This document shows, one piece after another, positions 1 to 5,415 of a stretch of DNA of 7,763 bases. Numbering within the stretch: the stretch's first letter is position 1; each line of letters begins with the position of its first letter. Source of the stretch: Phocaeicola sp. (GTDB lineage Bacteria > Bacteroidota > Bacteroidia > Bacteroidales > Bacteroidaceae); the NCBI GenBank assembly GCA_020026225.1, contig JAHHQU010000086.1:1-7763 (forward strand). The letters run 5' to 3'. The notes under the pieces are model-generated. The model was not told where the DNA came from. It worked only from the letters and a program-made list of their open reading frames with translations, and did not search any database. Position numbers and translations under genes: made by a program.

Positions 1-66
1 GACTATTTACATTCTCTTTGGCGTGATTTTTTTATCTCATGGGGATTTCATAATAAAATAAAAAGA

Positions 67-391
67 GAGCGAGTAAGAACGGAGTTTAACGTATAATTTA
101 TACGCAGCTTTCGATGAGCAAACAAGAGGCCATATTAGAGACCTCACCCCTTAGATTTTAGAACAATCTTTCTATCTTTGTTCATAAGTATAACCATAAC
201 AACATTAGAAGCCATGAATACAGATAAACTCAGCAGAATACTCTCGAATGCTAGCAATCTTGCAACAAATCTATCCTTCTGGACAGATTTGTCGTTAATT
301 ACTTGCAGTTCTCGAAGTATTATCCTTGTACACAATTGTACAAGCGTTAAAGGTCGACTCTAAAGAAAAGCTTCAGAAATCTTACTCGCTC
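67..391. repeat. 12-bp inverted repeat pair enclosing about 300 bp
   Basis: GAGCGAGTAAGA at 67-78 is the exact reverse complement of TCTTACTCGCTC at 380-391. The arms do not extend further in either direction, and the bases just outside them show no target-site duplication. The enclosed segment contains the 15-nt palindrome and the weak minus-strand hydrophobic frame. It could be the remains of a small non-autonomous element, or chance in AT-rich DNA. Confidence 0.4.
90..104. promoter_or_regulatory. 15-nt perfect palindrome, operator-like
   Basis: CGTATAA-T-TTATACG is a perfect inverted repeat of two 7-nt arms around one central base. Such compact palindromes are typical binding sites for dimeric repressors, but no gene clearly starts next to it and one palindrome of this size is not far from chance in AT-rich sequence. 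Confidence 0.2.
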
Positions 392-683
392 GTTGTATTT
401 GTTTTGTTATAGGAACCATTTGAGGGGAGTTACAATATTTGTTGTAAATCTTGCATCTAAAGAATTTATATCCATCCCAGAAAGACTTTATATGCATCTG
501 TTATCGAATTCACAAGAAAATCCCATCCCACTAGCTTCTCTTATAAAACGACATTGAAACTTCAAAACAAATAGTTTCTATTTTCTGAGACTAAAGTTAC
601 AAAGGAGAAATGAATCTACAAAATCAATATACCTAAAGTTTTCTAAATTGTAAGCTGTCGGTGAACTACGTATCTGATATTTT

Positions 684-719
684 AAGGCAATCATGAGGTC
701 GTTTTCCCCGGATTGCCTT
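684..719. other. hairpin downstream of the IS66 remnant
   Basis: AAGGCAATC (684-692) pairs perfectly with GATTGCCTT (711-719) across an 18-nt loop. On the plus strand a T-rich run follows, so it could terminate transcription. It lies about 45 bp beyond the transposase stop and may belong to the end region of the insertion sequence. Confidence 0.35.
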
Positions 720-762
720 CTTTATTATAATAATGTCGTGGATGTCGATGATGTCGATGATT

Positions 763-1056
763 TCAGAGAACGCCTGCTGCCTTCAGATTATCTGGTAACA
801 GTTCATCTAAATCTTTGGAGTAATCGTCGTCATATTGATGTACATGTTCCAGGAAGTAGATCATCCATTTACGGAAGTCTACACCTGCTGCCCTACAGCA
901 TCCGATAAAGCTATAAAGGATGGTAGTGCCTTCTGCTGTATCATCATTCTTACAAAATAAATATGCTGAACGACCCTGCGCTACCGGCTTTATACCGCGT
1001 TCACAGGCATTATTATCTATATGGTATCTTCCATCAAGATGATAACGTTTCCATTA
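763..1056 (-). pseudogene. IS66-family transposase, C-terminal remnant
   Basis: Read on the minus strand this encodes about 97 residues ending at a TGA (763-765). It begins near WKRYHLDGRYHIDNN, continues through ACERGIKPVAQGR and LYSFIGCCRAAGVDFRKW, and ends in DELLPDNLKAAGVL. The IDNNxxE block carries the third catalytic acid of the IS66 DDE transposase, and the GCC-x-A-x-G-V/I-x-F-x-x-W stretch is the usual IS66 C-terminal element. A full IS66 transposase is roughly 450-550 residues, so only the last fifth or so is left. The frame meets stops just upstream (TAA then TAG on the minus strand). A neighbouring frame reads CTIEIMETLS up to the same point, so the homology may continue with a frameshift near 1045 to about 1093. 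It cannot be functional. An 11-bp direct repeat flanks the region. Confidence 0.85.
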
Positions 1057-1093
1057 TTTCTATTGTACACCCCACATACTCTTCCGATACACG

Positions 1094-1230
1094 CTATAGA
1101 ACTATTGATTGTACTATTTATTTAGTGGAGGTTATGGTTATATCAGTTATTCAATTAGTTACGTGATTTTTAACCACTTTATCTGATATTAACCTGATTC
1201 CTTTGCATCACAATCAAAAAACAATAATCA
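1094..1230 (+). promoter_or_regulatory. presumed promoter region of the replication operon
   Basis: This is the AT-rich leader between the IS remnant and the first gene of the 1231-3777 cluster. TTCCTTTG at 1198-1205 is one base off the Bacteroidetes -7 consensus TAnnTTTG and lies about 25 nt before the ATG. TTTA at 1178-1181 is a weak match for the upstream TTTG element, with somewhat short spacing. The last bases before the ATG are A-rich without a Shine-Dalgarno sequence, as is normal in this phylum. The motif matches are poor, so the exact start of transcription is unknown. Confidence 0.3.
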
Positions 1231-1602
1231 ATGGAAAATAAGATTACGTTTGAAACGATGCCTCAGGCAATTTATGAGTTGATCACAAAAATTGATCGTC
1301 TACAGTCAGATATTAATGAACTCAAACAGCGCAACTCAACTACAACAGTTGTTGAACCGATGATAGGTATTGAAGAAGCCTGTAAAATTCTGCATCGTGC
1401 TAAATCTACTGTATATGCGCTAACCCAGGCACGCAAGATACCATTTTATCAGCCTGGTAAAATGTTGCAGTTTAAGAAATCAGAACTGATGGCATGGATG
1501 GAAGAATCCAAACAAGAAACTTGCTCCCAGTCACAAGAAGACCTGATAGCACAGATGCAGAGTACTGTACGTCACAAACCAAGATCAAGATGGGGGATGT
1601 AA
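1231..1602 (+). CDS. excisionase/MerR-like helix-turn-helix protein
   Basis: The 123-residue product has an N-terminal heptad-like helix (about residues 12-36, probable coiled coil for dimerisation), then a compact helix-turn-helix of the HTH_17/excisionase type (about 44-95). This begins IGIEEACKILHRAKSTVYAL, followed by the wing-like KIPFYQPGKMLQFKKSEL and the helix MAWMEE. The C-terminus (96-123) is polar and ends in a basic patch, HKPRSRWGM. Proteins of this build occur on many Bacteroidales integrative and mobilizable elements, where they act as DNA-bending excision factors or regulators. No integrase is in view, so regulation of the downstream replication genes is as likely as excision. 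The ATG has an A-rich leader, and the stop is separated by one base from the next gene, implying translational coupling. Confidence 0.8.
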   Translation: MENKITFETMPQAIYELITKIDRLQSDINELKQRNSTTTVVEPMIGIEEACKILHRAKSTVYALTQARKIPFYQPGKMLQFKKSELMAWMEESKQETCSQSQEDLIAQMQSTVRHKPRSRWGM

Positions 1603-1603
1603 T

Positions 1604-2353
1604 ATGATGACCTACATAGATTACCTAAATCGGATATGGCTGCTTAATCGGATGGATCCGTTTACGCCAAGTGAGAGAGAGCTTCTCTACTATTTATTGA
1701 ATGAATGTAATACTCAGTACTGGAAGATGCCCGTACGTTGCCCAACCTCAGTTATCTGTGCAACTCTTGGATTGTCTAAGATGTCAATTATGAGAGCAAG
1801 AGACCAGCTTAAAGAGCGCGGAATTATCACCTTTACTGAAGGAGTACGTAATTCAAAGGCTCCTTTATACACGATAACCATGCAGGAGACCACTGATGTG
1901 ACTACTGGTGTTACCAATGTAGTGACTAGTAATGTGACTACTTCCGAGACTACTGACGCGACCTTTTATAAAGATAAAGAAAAAAGAGAAAAATCATTCT
2001 ATAATAAAGAATCTAGTTCATTGGATTTGGATGAACTAGAGCGTCGCATGGGAAACGATGCGGAATGGCACCAACAGGTTCAAAACCAATTAGCCAAGAA
2101 CGGTATAGAATTACCTTCTACCCTTTCACTACCGGAAGAAATAGAAAAGTTCTTTGATTACCTACGAATACGCGGATACCAGAACAGACCGGAAGATGAA
2201 TGCCGAACCCATTTCTATAACAAAATAAAAAAAGAATATTCAACCAAGAAAATAATTAATAACAATGGAATTAACGAATCACTCAACTACGATAAGCGCA
2301 GAGGATGTAATGTCACGGTTACTTCGCCACAGAACTATGATGCCTCGTTTTAA
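1604..2353 (+). CDS. winged-helix replication-initiator-like protein
   Basis: This 249-residue protein has three parts. Residues about 18-93 form a winged helix (TPSERELLYYLLNECN, then PTSVICATLGLSKMSIMRAR, then KERGIITFTEG). Residues 95-120 are a low-complexity linker with ET, VT or AT every fourth residue. After a lysine-rich stretch (123-130) comes a helical C-terminal module of about residues 139-215, with PEEIEKFFDYLRIRGYQN and THFYNKIKK. This is the layout of DnaD-like or replisome-organiser proteins of Bacteroidales phages and mobile elements: DNA-binding head, linker, and tail that contacts the helicase or its loader. A DnaC-like ATPase gene follows 19 nt downstream, supporting an initiator role. 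The start could be either of two consecutive ATGs (1604 or 1607). A regulator role is the main alternative. The linker DNA may itself be an origin (see the repeat entry). Confidence 0.7.
   Translation: MMTYIDYLNRIWLLNRMDPFTPSERELLYYLLNECNTQYWKMPVRCPTSVICATLGLSKMSIMRARDQLKERGIITFTEGVRNSKAPLYTITMQETTDVTTGVTNVVTSNVTTSETTDATFYKDKEKREKSFYNKESSSLDLDELERRMGNDAEWHQQVQNQLAKNGIELPSTLSLPEEIEKFFDYLRIRGYQNRPEDECRTHFYNKIKKEYSTKKIINNNGINESLNYDKRRGCNVTVTSPQNYDASF
1886..2014 (+). repeat. seven 12-bp in-gene repeats plus AT-rich tract, candidate origin
   Basis: Seven consecutive 12-bp units begin at 1886, 1898, 1910, 1922, 1934, 1946 and 1958. Four of them are GAGACCACTGAT, GTGACTACTGGT, GTGACTACTTCC and GAGACTACTGAC. 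The first six bases are the most conserved (GNGACY in six units, GTTACC in the third), and the last unit diverges after its sixth base. They encode the four-residue periodic linker of the initiator-like protein. Immediately after (1964-2014) come 51 nt with only 8 G/C by my count, purine-rich on this strand. Iterons inside an initiator gene followed by an AT-rich tract is the arrangement of the lambda origin in gene O. That this is an origin is inference from architecture; a merely repetitive linker would give the same periodicity. Confidence 0.4.
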
Positions 2354-2372
2354 AATGCCCTTTTAATTAGAA

Positions 2373-2939
2373 TTGGTAGAAACTTATTTAATCGGAGCTA
2401 TACAGGCAGAAGTACGTTTCAGACAACGAAATTTTGTATCTAACGACAGCTTGAAGGAACAAGTTCACAAAATGGCAATTTGGCTGACCAACGACAGCTC
2501 TAAATTTGGGATGTTACTTTGTGGCGGTTGTGGTAACGGTAAGAGTACAATGATGAATGCGTTCCAGCATTTGCTGAATTTACTACAGATTCAGAATCCT
2601 ATAACTAGAACGAGTTATGGTATGCGAATCATTGATGCCAAGTCCATCGTTTACCTATATAAGTCGAACATCAACAACTGGAACAATCTGGCGAAAACTG
2701 AAATGCTGGCCATCGATGTTCTCGGTATAGAGCCTTTAGAACTTTTGGATTACGGAAATGTAATAAGTCCAGTGATAGATCTGCTAACCAAACGTTATGA
2801 AGAGCAGCTCTTCACTGTCATCACAACGAATCTAACTCCGCCAGAAATCAGTGCGCGATATGGAGAGCGAATTGCCGATAGATTACGGGAGATGATGGAA
2901 AAAATCAGCTTTACGAATGAGTCGTATCGAAGTTTATAA
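2373..2939 (+). CDS. DnaC-like helicase-loader ATPase
   Basis: This 188-residue P-loop ATPase is of the DnaC/DnaA-like AAA+ type. It has Walker A GGCGNGKST at residues 51-59, a Walker B-like strand MLAIDVLGIEP at 111-121, a sensor-like TTNL at 151-154, and the C-terminal ARYGERIADRLREM at 161-174 carrying the arginine region. Loaders of this family deliver the replicative helicase to an initiator-bound origin. The usual DDLG of the family reads DVLG here (D115 kept, V116 in place of the second Asp), which may weaken hydrolysis. The N-terminus is short, as usual for mobile-element loaders. The start is taken as TTG at 2373: a stop lies three codons upstream, and the leader matches that of the gene at 4289 except for a missing AT that would give ATG. 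The next in-frame ATG (2472) would cut off 33 residues before the P-loop. Confidence 0.8.
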   Translation: MVETYLIGAIQAEVRFRQRNFVSNDSLKEQVHKMAIWLTNDSSKFGMLLCGGCGNGKSTMMNAFQHLLNLLQIQNPITRTSYGMRIIDAKSIVYLYKSNINNWNNLAKTEMLAIDVLGIEPLELLDYGNVISPVIDLLTKRYEEQLFTVITTNLTPPEISARYGERIADRLREMMEKISFTNESYRSL

Positions 2940-2961
2940 ATACTCCATTCTCGAATTGATA

Positions 2962-3033
2962 ATGATGAAGATTGGATTACTCTTGCTATGTTGCGGCAGC
3001 TTGCAAAGCTGTAACGTCAACAGTTCGATATAA
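2962..3033 (+). CDS. possible 23-residue lipopeptide
   Basis: A very short frame starts 22 nt after the ATPase stop at two adjacent ATGs (2962 and 2965). It begins MMKIGLLLLCCGSLQSC and ends CNVNSSI, then TAA. It has the parts of a lipoprotein signal peptide: a lysine, a hydrophobic core, and a lipobox-like LQSC with Cys17 as the acylation site, leaving a mature peptide of only seven residues. Bacteroidetes lipoproteins often have Ser before the Cys. If real, it would be a tiny membrane-anchored lipopeptide, loosely like the very small lysis or entericidin lipoproteins of other bacteria. It could equally be the signal-peptide remnant of a longer lipoprotein, or chance. No continuation is evident in other frames. 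Confidence 0.35.
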   Translation: MMKIGLLLLCCGSLQSCNVNSSI

Positions 3034-3049
3034 GAACAAATCATTTGTC

Positions 3050-3080
3050 GTGGCAGTTGGTTGCATGCATCAATTGCCAC
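3050..3080 (+). other. hairpin before the membrane-protein gene
   Basis: GTGGCAGTT (3050-3058) can pair with AATTGCCAC (3072-3080) with one G-U pair. The loop of 13 nt contains the self-complementary TGCATGCA. There is no T-run after it, so it is not a classical terminator; it might affect messenger processing or translation of the next gene. Confidence 0.35.
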
Positions 3081-3132
3081 CCATAATAAAGGAACCATAT
3101 TATTAATGATTGTGCCCTCAAAAATTATTTTT

Positions 3133-3777
3133 ATGAATACCCAAAATGACATCTATAAAACTTGTCTCTACCTCATTATTTTAGCAATCCTGCTTATTAC
3201 AAGCATCAGCTATCGGTATATATTTCTGATGACTTCAGACTACGTTCTGTCTCTTTTCTACTGGGTGCTGTGCACAGCCCTCGTCTTCATTCCATACTTT
3301 TATATTTACAATATTCTATTGTATGGAAAGAATAATATTCCTTTACAAGGAACAACGAACGAATCAGATGAAGGGAAGCTTACACGACCTGAATATTATC
3401 CTAACGATTCTACAGATATTCCACCCGAACTCCCTAAACCATTAAGACAAATCTGTATTGTTGCCTTATTGAGAGCATTGGCAAAGGAACAACTAATTGA
3501 TGCAAACTTCAAGCCGTATGGCGAAGTAAACGTATCTCAGATGACTTATATTGCCGATGCCATTACCACCATTATTCCCATATCGAAACGATGGGTTGTC
3601 TTTGAGGAATTCTGGAATATCAGCAACATGAAACAGATTCGCATCAACAACAATTCACGTAAATGTCCTATTTCAGTCCATGACAGAATCATTTCCGCAT
3701 TCCGTCTGGCTGCTCAAGAATGCCAGGCACTTGCTGATTCAAAAGCTTACCATCTTTGGATGAAACAGAATAGTTAG
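3133..3777 (+). CDS. two-TM membrane protein of unknown function
   Basis: From ATG 3133 the product is 214 residues. Two hydrophobic helices occupy about residues 10-31 (CLYLIILAILLITSI core) and 37-62 (YVLSLFYWVLCTALVFIPYF). A proline-rich acidic linker (about 72-103, including PPELPKPLR) follows, then a soluble, mostly helical C-terminal domain of about 110 residues. Both ends probably face the cytoplasm. I do not recognise the family. It is the last gene of the replication cluster and ends 35 nt before a strong terminator, so it is likely co-transcribed with the initiator and loader. Its position suggests a membrane-linked role for the element, such as anchoring, exclusion or signalling, but nothing in the sequence decides this. 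An upstream in-frame ATG (3106) would add nine residues; 3133 is preferred because its leader is A/T-rich and TM1 then sits near the N-terminus. Confidence 0.65.
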   Translation: MNTQNDIYKTCLYLIILAILLITSISYRYIFLMTSDYVLSLFYWVLCTALVFIPYFYIYNILLYGKNNIPLQGTTNESDEGKLTRPEYYPNDSTDIPPELPKPLRQICIVALLRALAKEQLIDANFKPYGEVNVSQMTYIADAITTIIPISKRWVVFEEFWNISNMKQIRINNNSRKCPISVHDRIISAFRLAAQECQALADSKAYHLWMKQNS

Positions 3778-3812
3778 CCTTCTGATAACTTCTTTTTTCA
3801 AGATAAATCTTC

Positions 3813-3846
3813 TCCCGTTGTCCTTTATAGGACTTCGGGATTTTTT
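3813..3846 (+). terminator. intrinsic terminator of the replication operon
   Basis: TCCCG-TT-GTCC (3813-3823) pairs with GGAC-TT-CGGGA (3830-3840) around the loop TTTATA. The two stems flank a symmetric TT/TT internal loop, and six T residues follow directly. It sits 35 nt after the stop of the membrane-protein gene and fits a Rho-independent terminator well. Confidence 0.85.
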
Positions 3847-3942
3847 GTGTCTGTTCAATTCACTTGTCTGTGCTTTACTTCTAGTTACCCTAATGATTTA
3901 CCTTTAATTACTTCTAGTTACTTTATTGTTATTGTGTCTGTT
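3845..3942. repeat. two nested pairs of direct repeats upstream of the small HTH gene
   Basis: TTGTGTCTGTT occurs at 3845-3855 and 3932-3942. Inside that pair, TTACTTCTAGTTAC occurs at 3875-3888 and 3908-3921, 33 bp apart and in the same orientation. A perfect 14-bp repeat within 50 bp is unlikely by chance. The next gene, at 4032, encodes an excisionase-like DNA-binding protein, so these could be its binding sites, either for autoregulation or for recombination and transfer. A 10-bp palindrome ATTAATTAAT lies just downstream (3949-3958). Confidence 0.6.
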
Positions 3943-4031
3943 AAGTCGATTAATTAATGGAAAGCTTTATGCTACTTTGCATTCGAAATCGGAACACGTA
4001 TCCGGCTTCAGAATAACAATTTAATCAAACT

Positions 4032-4277
4032 ATGTATATGAAGACAGAAACAAGACTGTTAAAGACCGCAGAAGTGGCAGAGTATCTTGGCTTCAAAGTA
4101 AGCTACCTCCACAAACTCATGATGCGAAAAGTCATTCCCTATTATAAGCCGAATGGGAAACAGTGCTACTTCGACAAGAAGGATTTGGACAATTTTCTTT
4201 TTGGTGTAAGAATCTCATCTGAAAGTGAAGCCGAAGAAGTAGCAGCGAGATACATAGCAAATCATTTCAAACATTAA
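4032..4277 (+). CDS. small excisionase-like helix-turn-helix protein
   Basis: The 81-residue product is almost entirely one HTH_17/Xis-type domain. KTAEVAEYLGFKVSYLHKLM forms the helix-turn-helix (about residues 11-30), KVIPYYKPNGKQCYFDKKDL the wing, and a helix follows (about 50-57). An acidic helical tail follows (62-78). It is shorter than the first HTH protein at 1231 and lacks its N-terminal coiled coil, so the two are related in fold but not recent duplicates. Such proteins direct excision or regulate operons on Bacteroidales elements. It begins a two-gene unit with the gene at 4289 (11 nt apart). Start codons at 4032 and 4038 are both possible; the choice changes two residues. Confidence 0.8.
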   Translation: MYMKTETRLLKTAEVAEYLGFKVSYLHKLMMRKVIPYYKPNGKQCYFDKKDLDNFLFGVRISSESEAEEVAARYIANHFKH

Positions 4278-4288
4278 AAATTAGAATT

Positions 4289-4795
4289 ATGGTAGAACAG
4301 AAAAATGAAGAACAGGACAGCAGGGTTGTTGTCGCTGTTGGTCCCAAACAGAAGGAACCGAAATCAAATTGTGAGAAGAATGCTAAAATCATTCTTGAAT
4401 TTCTCCAAAATTGTACACCCTATGAATGTGATGCCATTCGTGTAATGGTGAGTGCAACGAAAGAAGAAACTAGTATCGACAGTATGAAAAAAGAGGACAT
4501 ACTTGCTGTAAACCGATTCTTGAATTACGGTCTGGTGAAAGAGGATGCTGACACGATGACTAAGATATTGGTACATCGTCAACAGAGAGCACAGACCCTT
4601 ATGAAATCTGTTGCAGCATTCGTCAACAAGAACGAGATTGTTCAAATCAGTTGTTTGCTGATGATGATTTCCACAGACCATGCAACCTTAAATACAACCT
4701 GCAAGAATCTGCCTACTAAATTCGAGGATGCACGTGGTTCGAACAGTCAGCAACAAGGAACTGCAACAGCAAATGCTACAGGTGTAATTAAATAG
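4289..4795 (+). CDS. hypothetical protein in the HTH unit
   Basis: This 168-residue soluble protein matches no family I recognise. Residues 1-30 are polar and probably disordered. About 31-135 look helical, with KNAKIILEFLQNCTPYECDA, the acidic KKEDILAVNRFLNYG, and the hydrophobic VQISCLLMMIS. The tail (141-168) is rich in Ser, Gln, Ala and Thr and probably unstructured. There is no signal peptide, convincing TM segment or metal-binding cluster. It follows the small HTH gene by 11 nt and is followed by a terminator-like structure, so it should share that operon and perhaps modulate the HTH protein or transfer. Its leader (AATTAGAATT before ATGGTAGAA) is nearly identical to the leader of the DnaC-like gene at 2373. 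Confidence 0.65.
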   Translation: MVEQKNEEQDSRVVVAVGPKQKEPKSNCEKNAKIILEFLQNCTPYECDAIRVMVSATKEETSIDSMKKEDILAVNRFLNYGLVKEDADTMTKILVHRQQRAQTLMKSVAAFVNKNEIVQISCLLMMISTDHATLNTTCKNLPTKFEDARGSNSQQQGTATANATGVIK

Positions 4796-4814
4796 TTTGT
4801 GCATCGAAAAGAGT

Positions 4815-4876
4815 GTATCACTTTAATTTTCCCTTTCATCAAACTTTAAGATTGAGAATCTTGAGTGATACCTTTT
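4815..4876 (+). terminator. nested stem-loop with T-run, probable terminator
   Basis: GTATCACT (4815-4822) pairs with AGTGATAC (4864-4871), enclosing a second hairpin AAGATT-GAG-AATCTT (4848-4862). The outer stem is followed by CTTTTT. It begins about 20 nt after the stop of the gene at 4289 and probably ends that transcript. The enclosed 41-nt loop is long for a simple terminator, so the inner hairpin may drive termination or the pair may form a switch. Confidence 0.55.
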
Positions 4877-4877
4877 T

Positions 4878-5010
4878 CATACGAAAACTGAAGGCATCGT
4901 AAAAGGGACAAGGAATTAATACTCCAACAATAAAACCGATGTGGCAATACTTTGCTTTTCATCATTTCGTTTGCTTACGAGCCGACTAACAATTTATATA
5001 ATCATAGGAC
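4878..5010 (+). other. leader of the small winged-helix gene
   Basis: This is a non-coding AT-rich stretch between the terminator-like structure and the ATG at 5011. TTCGTTTG (4966-4973) is one base off the Bacteroidetes -7 consensus and is the only promoter-like match I see. GCATCG followed by an A-rich run at 4894 echoes the same motif at 4801, probably by chance. Nothing else stands out. Confidence 0.3.
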
Positions 5011-5415
5011 ATGGAACGATACGAATATAAAACTCCAATTCAATTCGCCTCACTTACGATTCAAGTATCGTGTGAAGCCATGCAGTGGCTAAACGGCACA
5101 ACGAAAGATAACGATGATAGGATTATCCCCCATCATTCTATCTTCTTCGATTTGCTGAGCCGTATTAAAACCGAGAAATGCACGGACCTATCCTTCAGGA
5201 GACCACAGGTCTTAGAAGCAGGACAGGCGCAGTTCTCAGAGTTCCAACTATCCAAAGAATGGAACATGGGACGGAAAAAGATCCATAACCTTTTAACAAC
5301 GATGCAGGAGCTTCGACTGATAGAACTTTATAATTCGCGTACCGCATCACTCCTTTCTTTTGGGTGTATCCGAGATTGGAGACTGAGCGATACAAATTCT
5401 GCCGGAGACTTTTAG
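5011..5415 (+). CDS. small winged-helix DNA-binding protein
   Basis: This is a 134-residue protein. After an N-terminal helical part (about 1-60) comes a winged-helix-like segment. It runs from about residue 70 (GQAQFSEFQLSKEWNMGRKK) through the recognition-helix candidate WNMGRKKIHNLLTTMQEL to the wing LRLIELYNSRTASLLSFGCI, ending near 123. The pattern resembles initiator-like or regulator proteins often found just before mobilization genes of Bacteroidales elements, but the exact family is not clear to me. It is a single gene, with its own leader and 252 nt of non-coding sequence after it. It could bind the hairpin-rich region downstream, as a relaxosome accessory or as a regulator of the mob operon; that is inference from position. 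Confidence 0.65.
   Translation: MERYEYKTPIQFASLTIQVSCEAMQWLNGTTKDNDDRIIPHHSIFFDLLSRIKTEKCTDLSFRRPQVLEAGQAQFSEFQLSKEWNMGRKKIHNLLTTMQELRLIELYNSRTASLLSFGCIRDWRLSDTNSAGDF

Larger units (their letters stand above)
1..762. other. gene-poor left flank with small inverted repeats
   Basis: I see no convincing gene here. The stretch holds a perfect 15-nt palindrome (90-104), a 12-bp inverted repeat with arms about 300 bp apart (67-78 and 380-391), and a minus-strand open frame at 144-335 that would encode a 63-residue hydrophobic peptide but has only a TTG start. A plus-strand frame from about 351 to 555 is open but lacks an early start codon and resembles nothing I know. Bases from about 670 to 762 are probably the 3' non-coding end of the IS66 element whose transposase remnant follows, and contain a hairpin (684-719) and a tandem 9-bp repeat (GATGTCGAT twice, 741-758). 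Confidence 0.5.
671..1190. repeat. 11-bp direct repeat flanking the IS66 remnant
   Basis: TATCTGATATT occurs at 671-681 and again at 1180-1190, on either side of the transposase remnant. IS66 elements usually leave 8-bp target duplications, so an 11-bp match is longer than expected. It may be a decayed duplication, the trace of a deletion, or chance. Confidence 0.3.

Noticed and set aside
178..363. Plus-strand 61-codon frame, TTG start, preceded by TATCTTTG (173-180) matching the -7 consensus
   Set aside because: There is no upstream -33 TTTG element at proper spacing, the -7 match would overlap the TTG start, and the product looks like no known protein.
67..391. Inverted repeat as the ends of a transposing MITE
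   Set aside because: No target-site duplication is visible outside the arms and no second copy exists in the window, so I keep it only as a repeat.
351..555. Plus-strand open frame containing FISIPERLYMHLL
   Set aside because: It has no early start codon and no recognisable family; at this length an open frame is expected by chance.
693..1166. Two plus-strand frames over the IS66 remnant (693-908, 963-1166)
   Set aside because: They are antisense to the recognisable transposase remnant and have no features of their own.
1886..1963. Repeat array as a CRISPR or VNTR
   Set aside because: The units are contiguous without spacers and in frame within a coding linker, so they are not a CRISPR array; a plain coding repeat remains an alternative to an origin.
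4364..4681. Minus-strand 105-codon frame
   Set aside because: It lies wholly antisense to the hypothetical gene at 4289, with a Cys/His/Phe-rich composition typical of a shadow frame.
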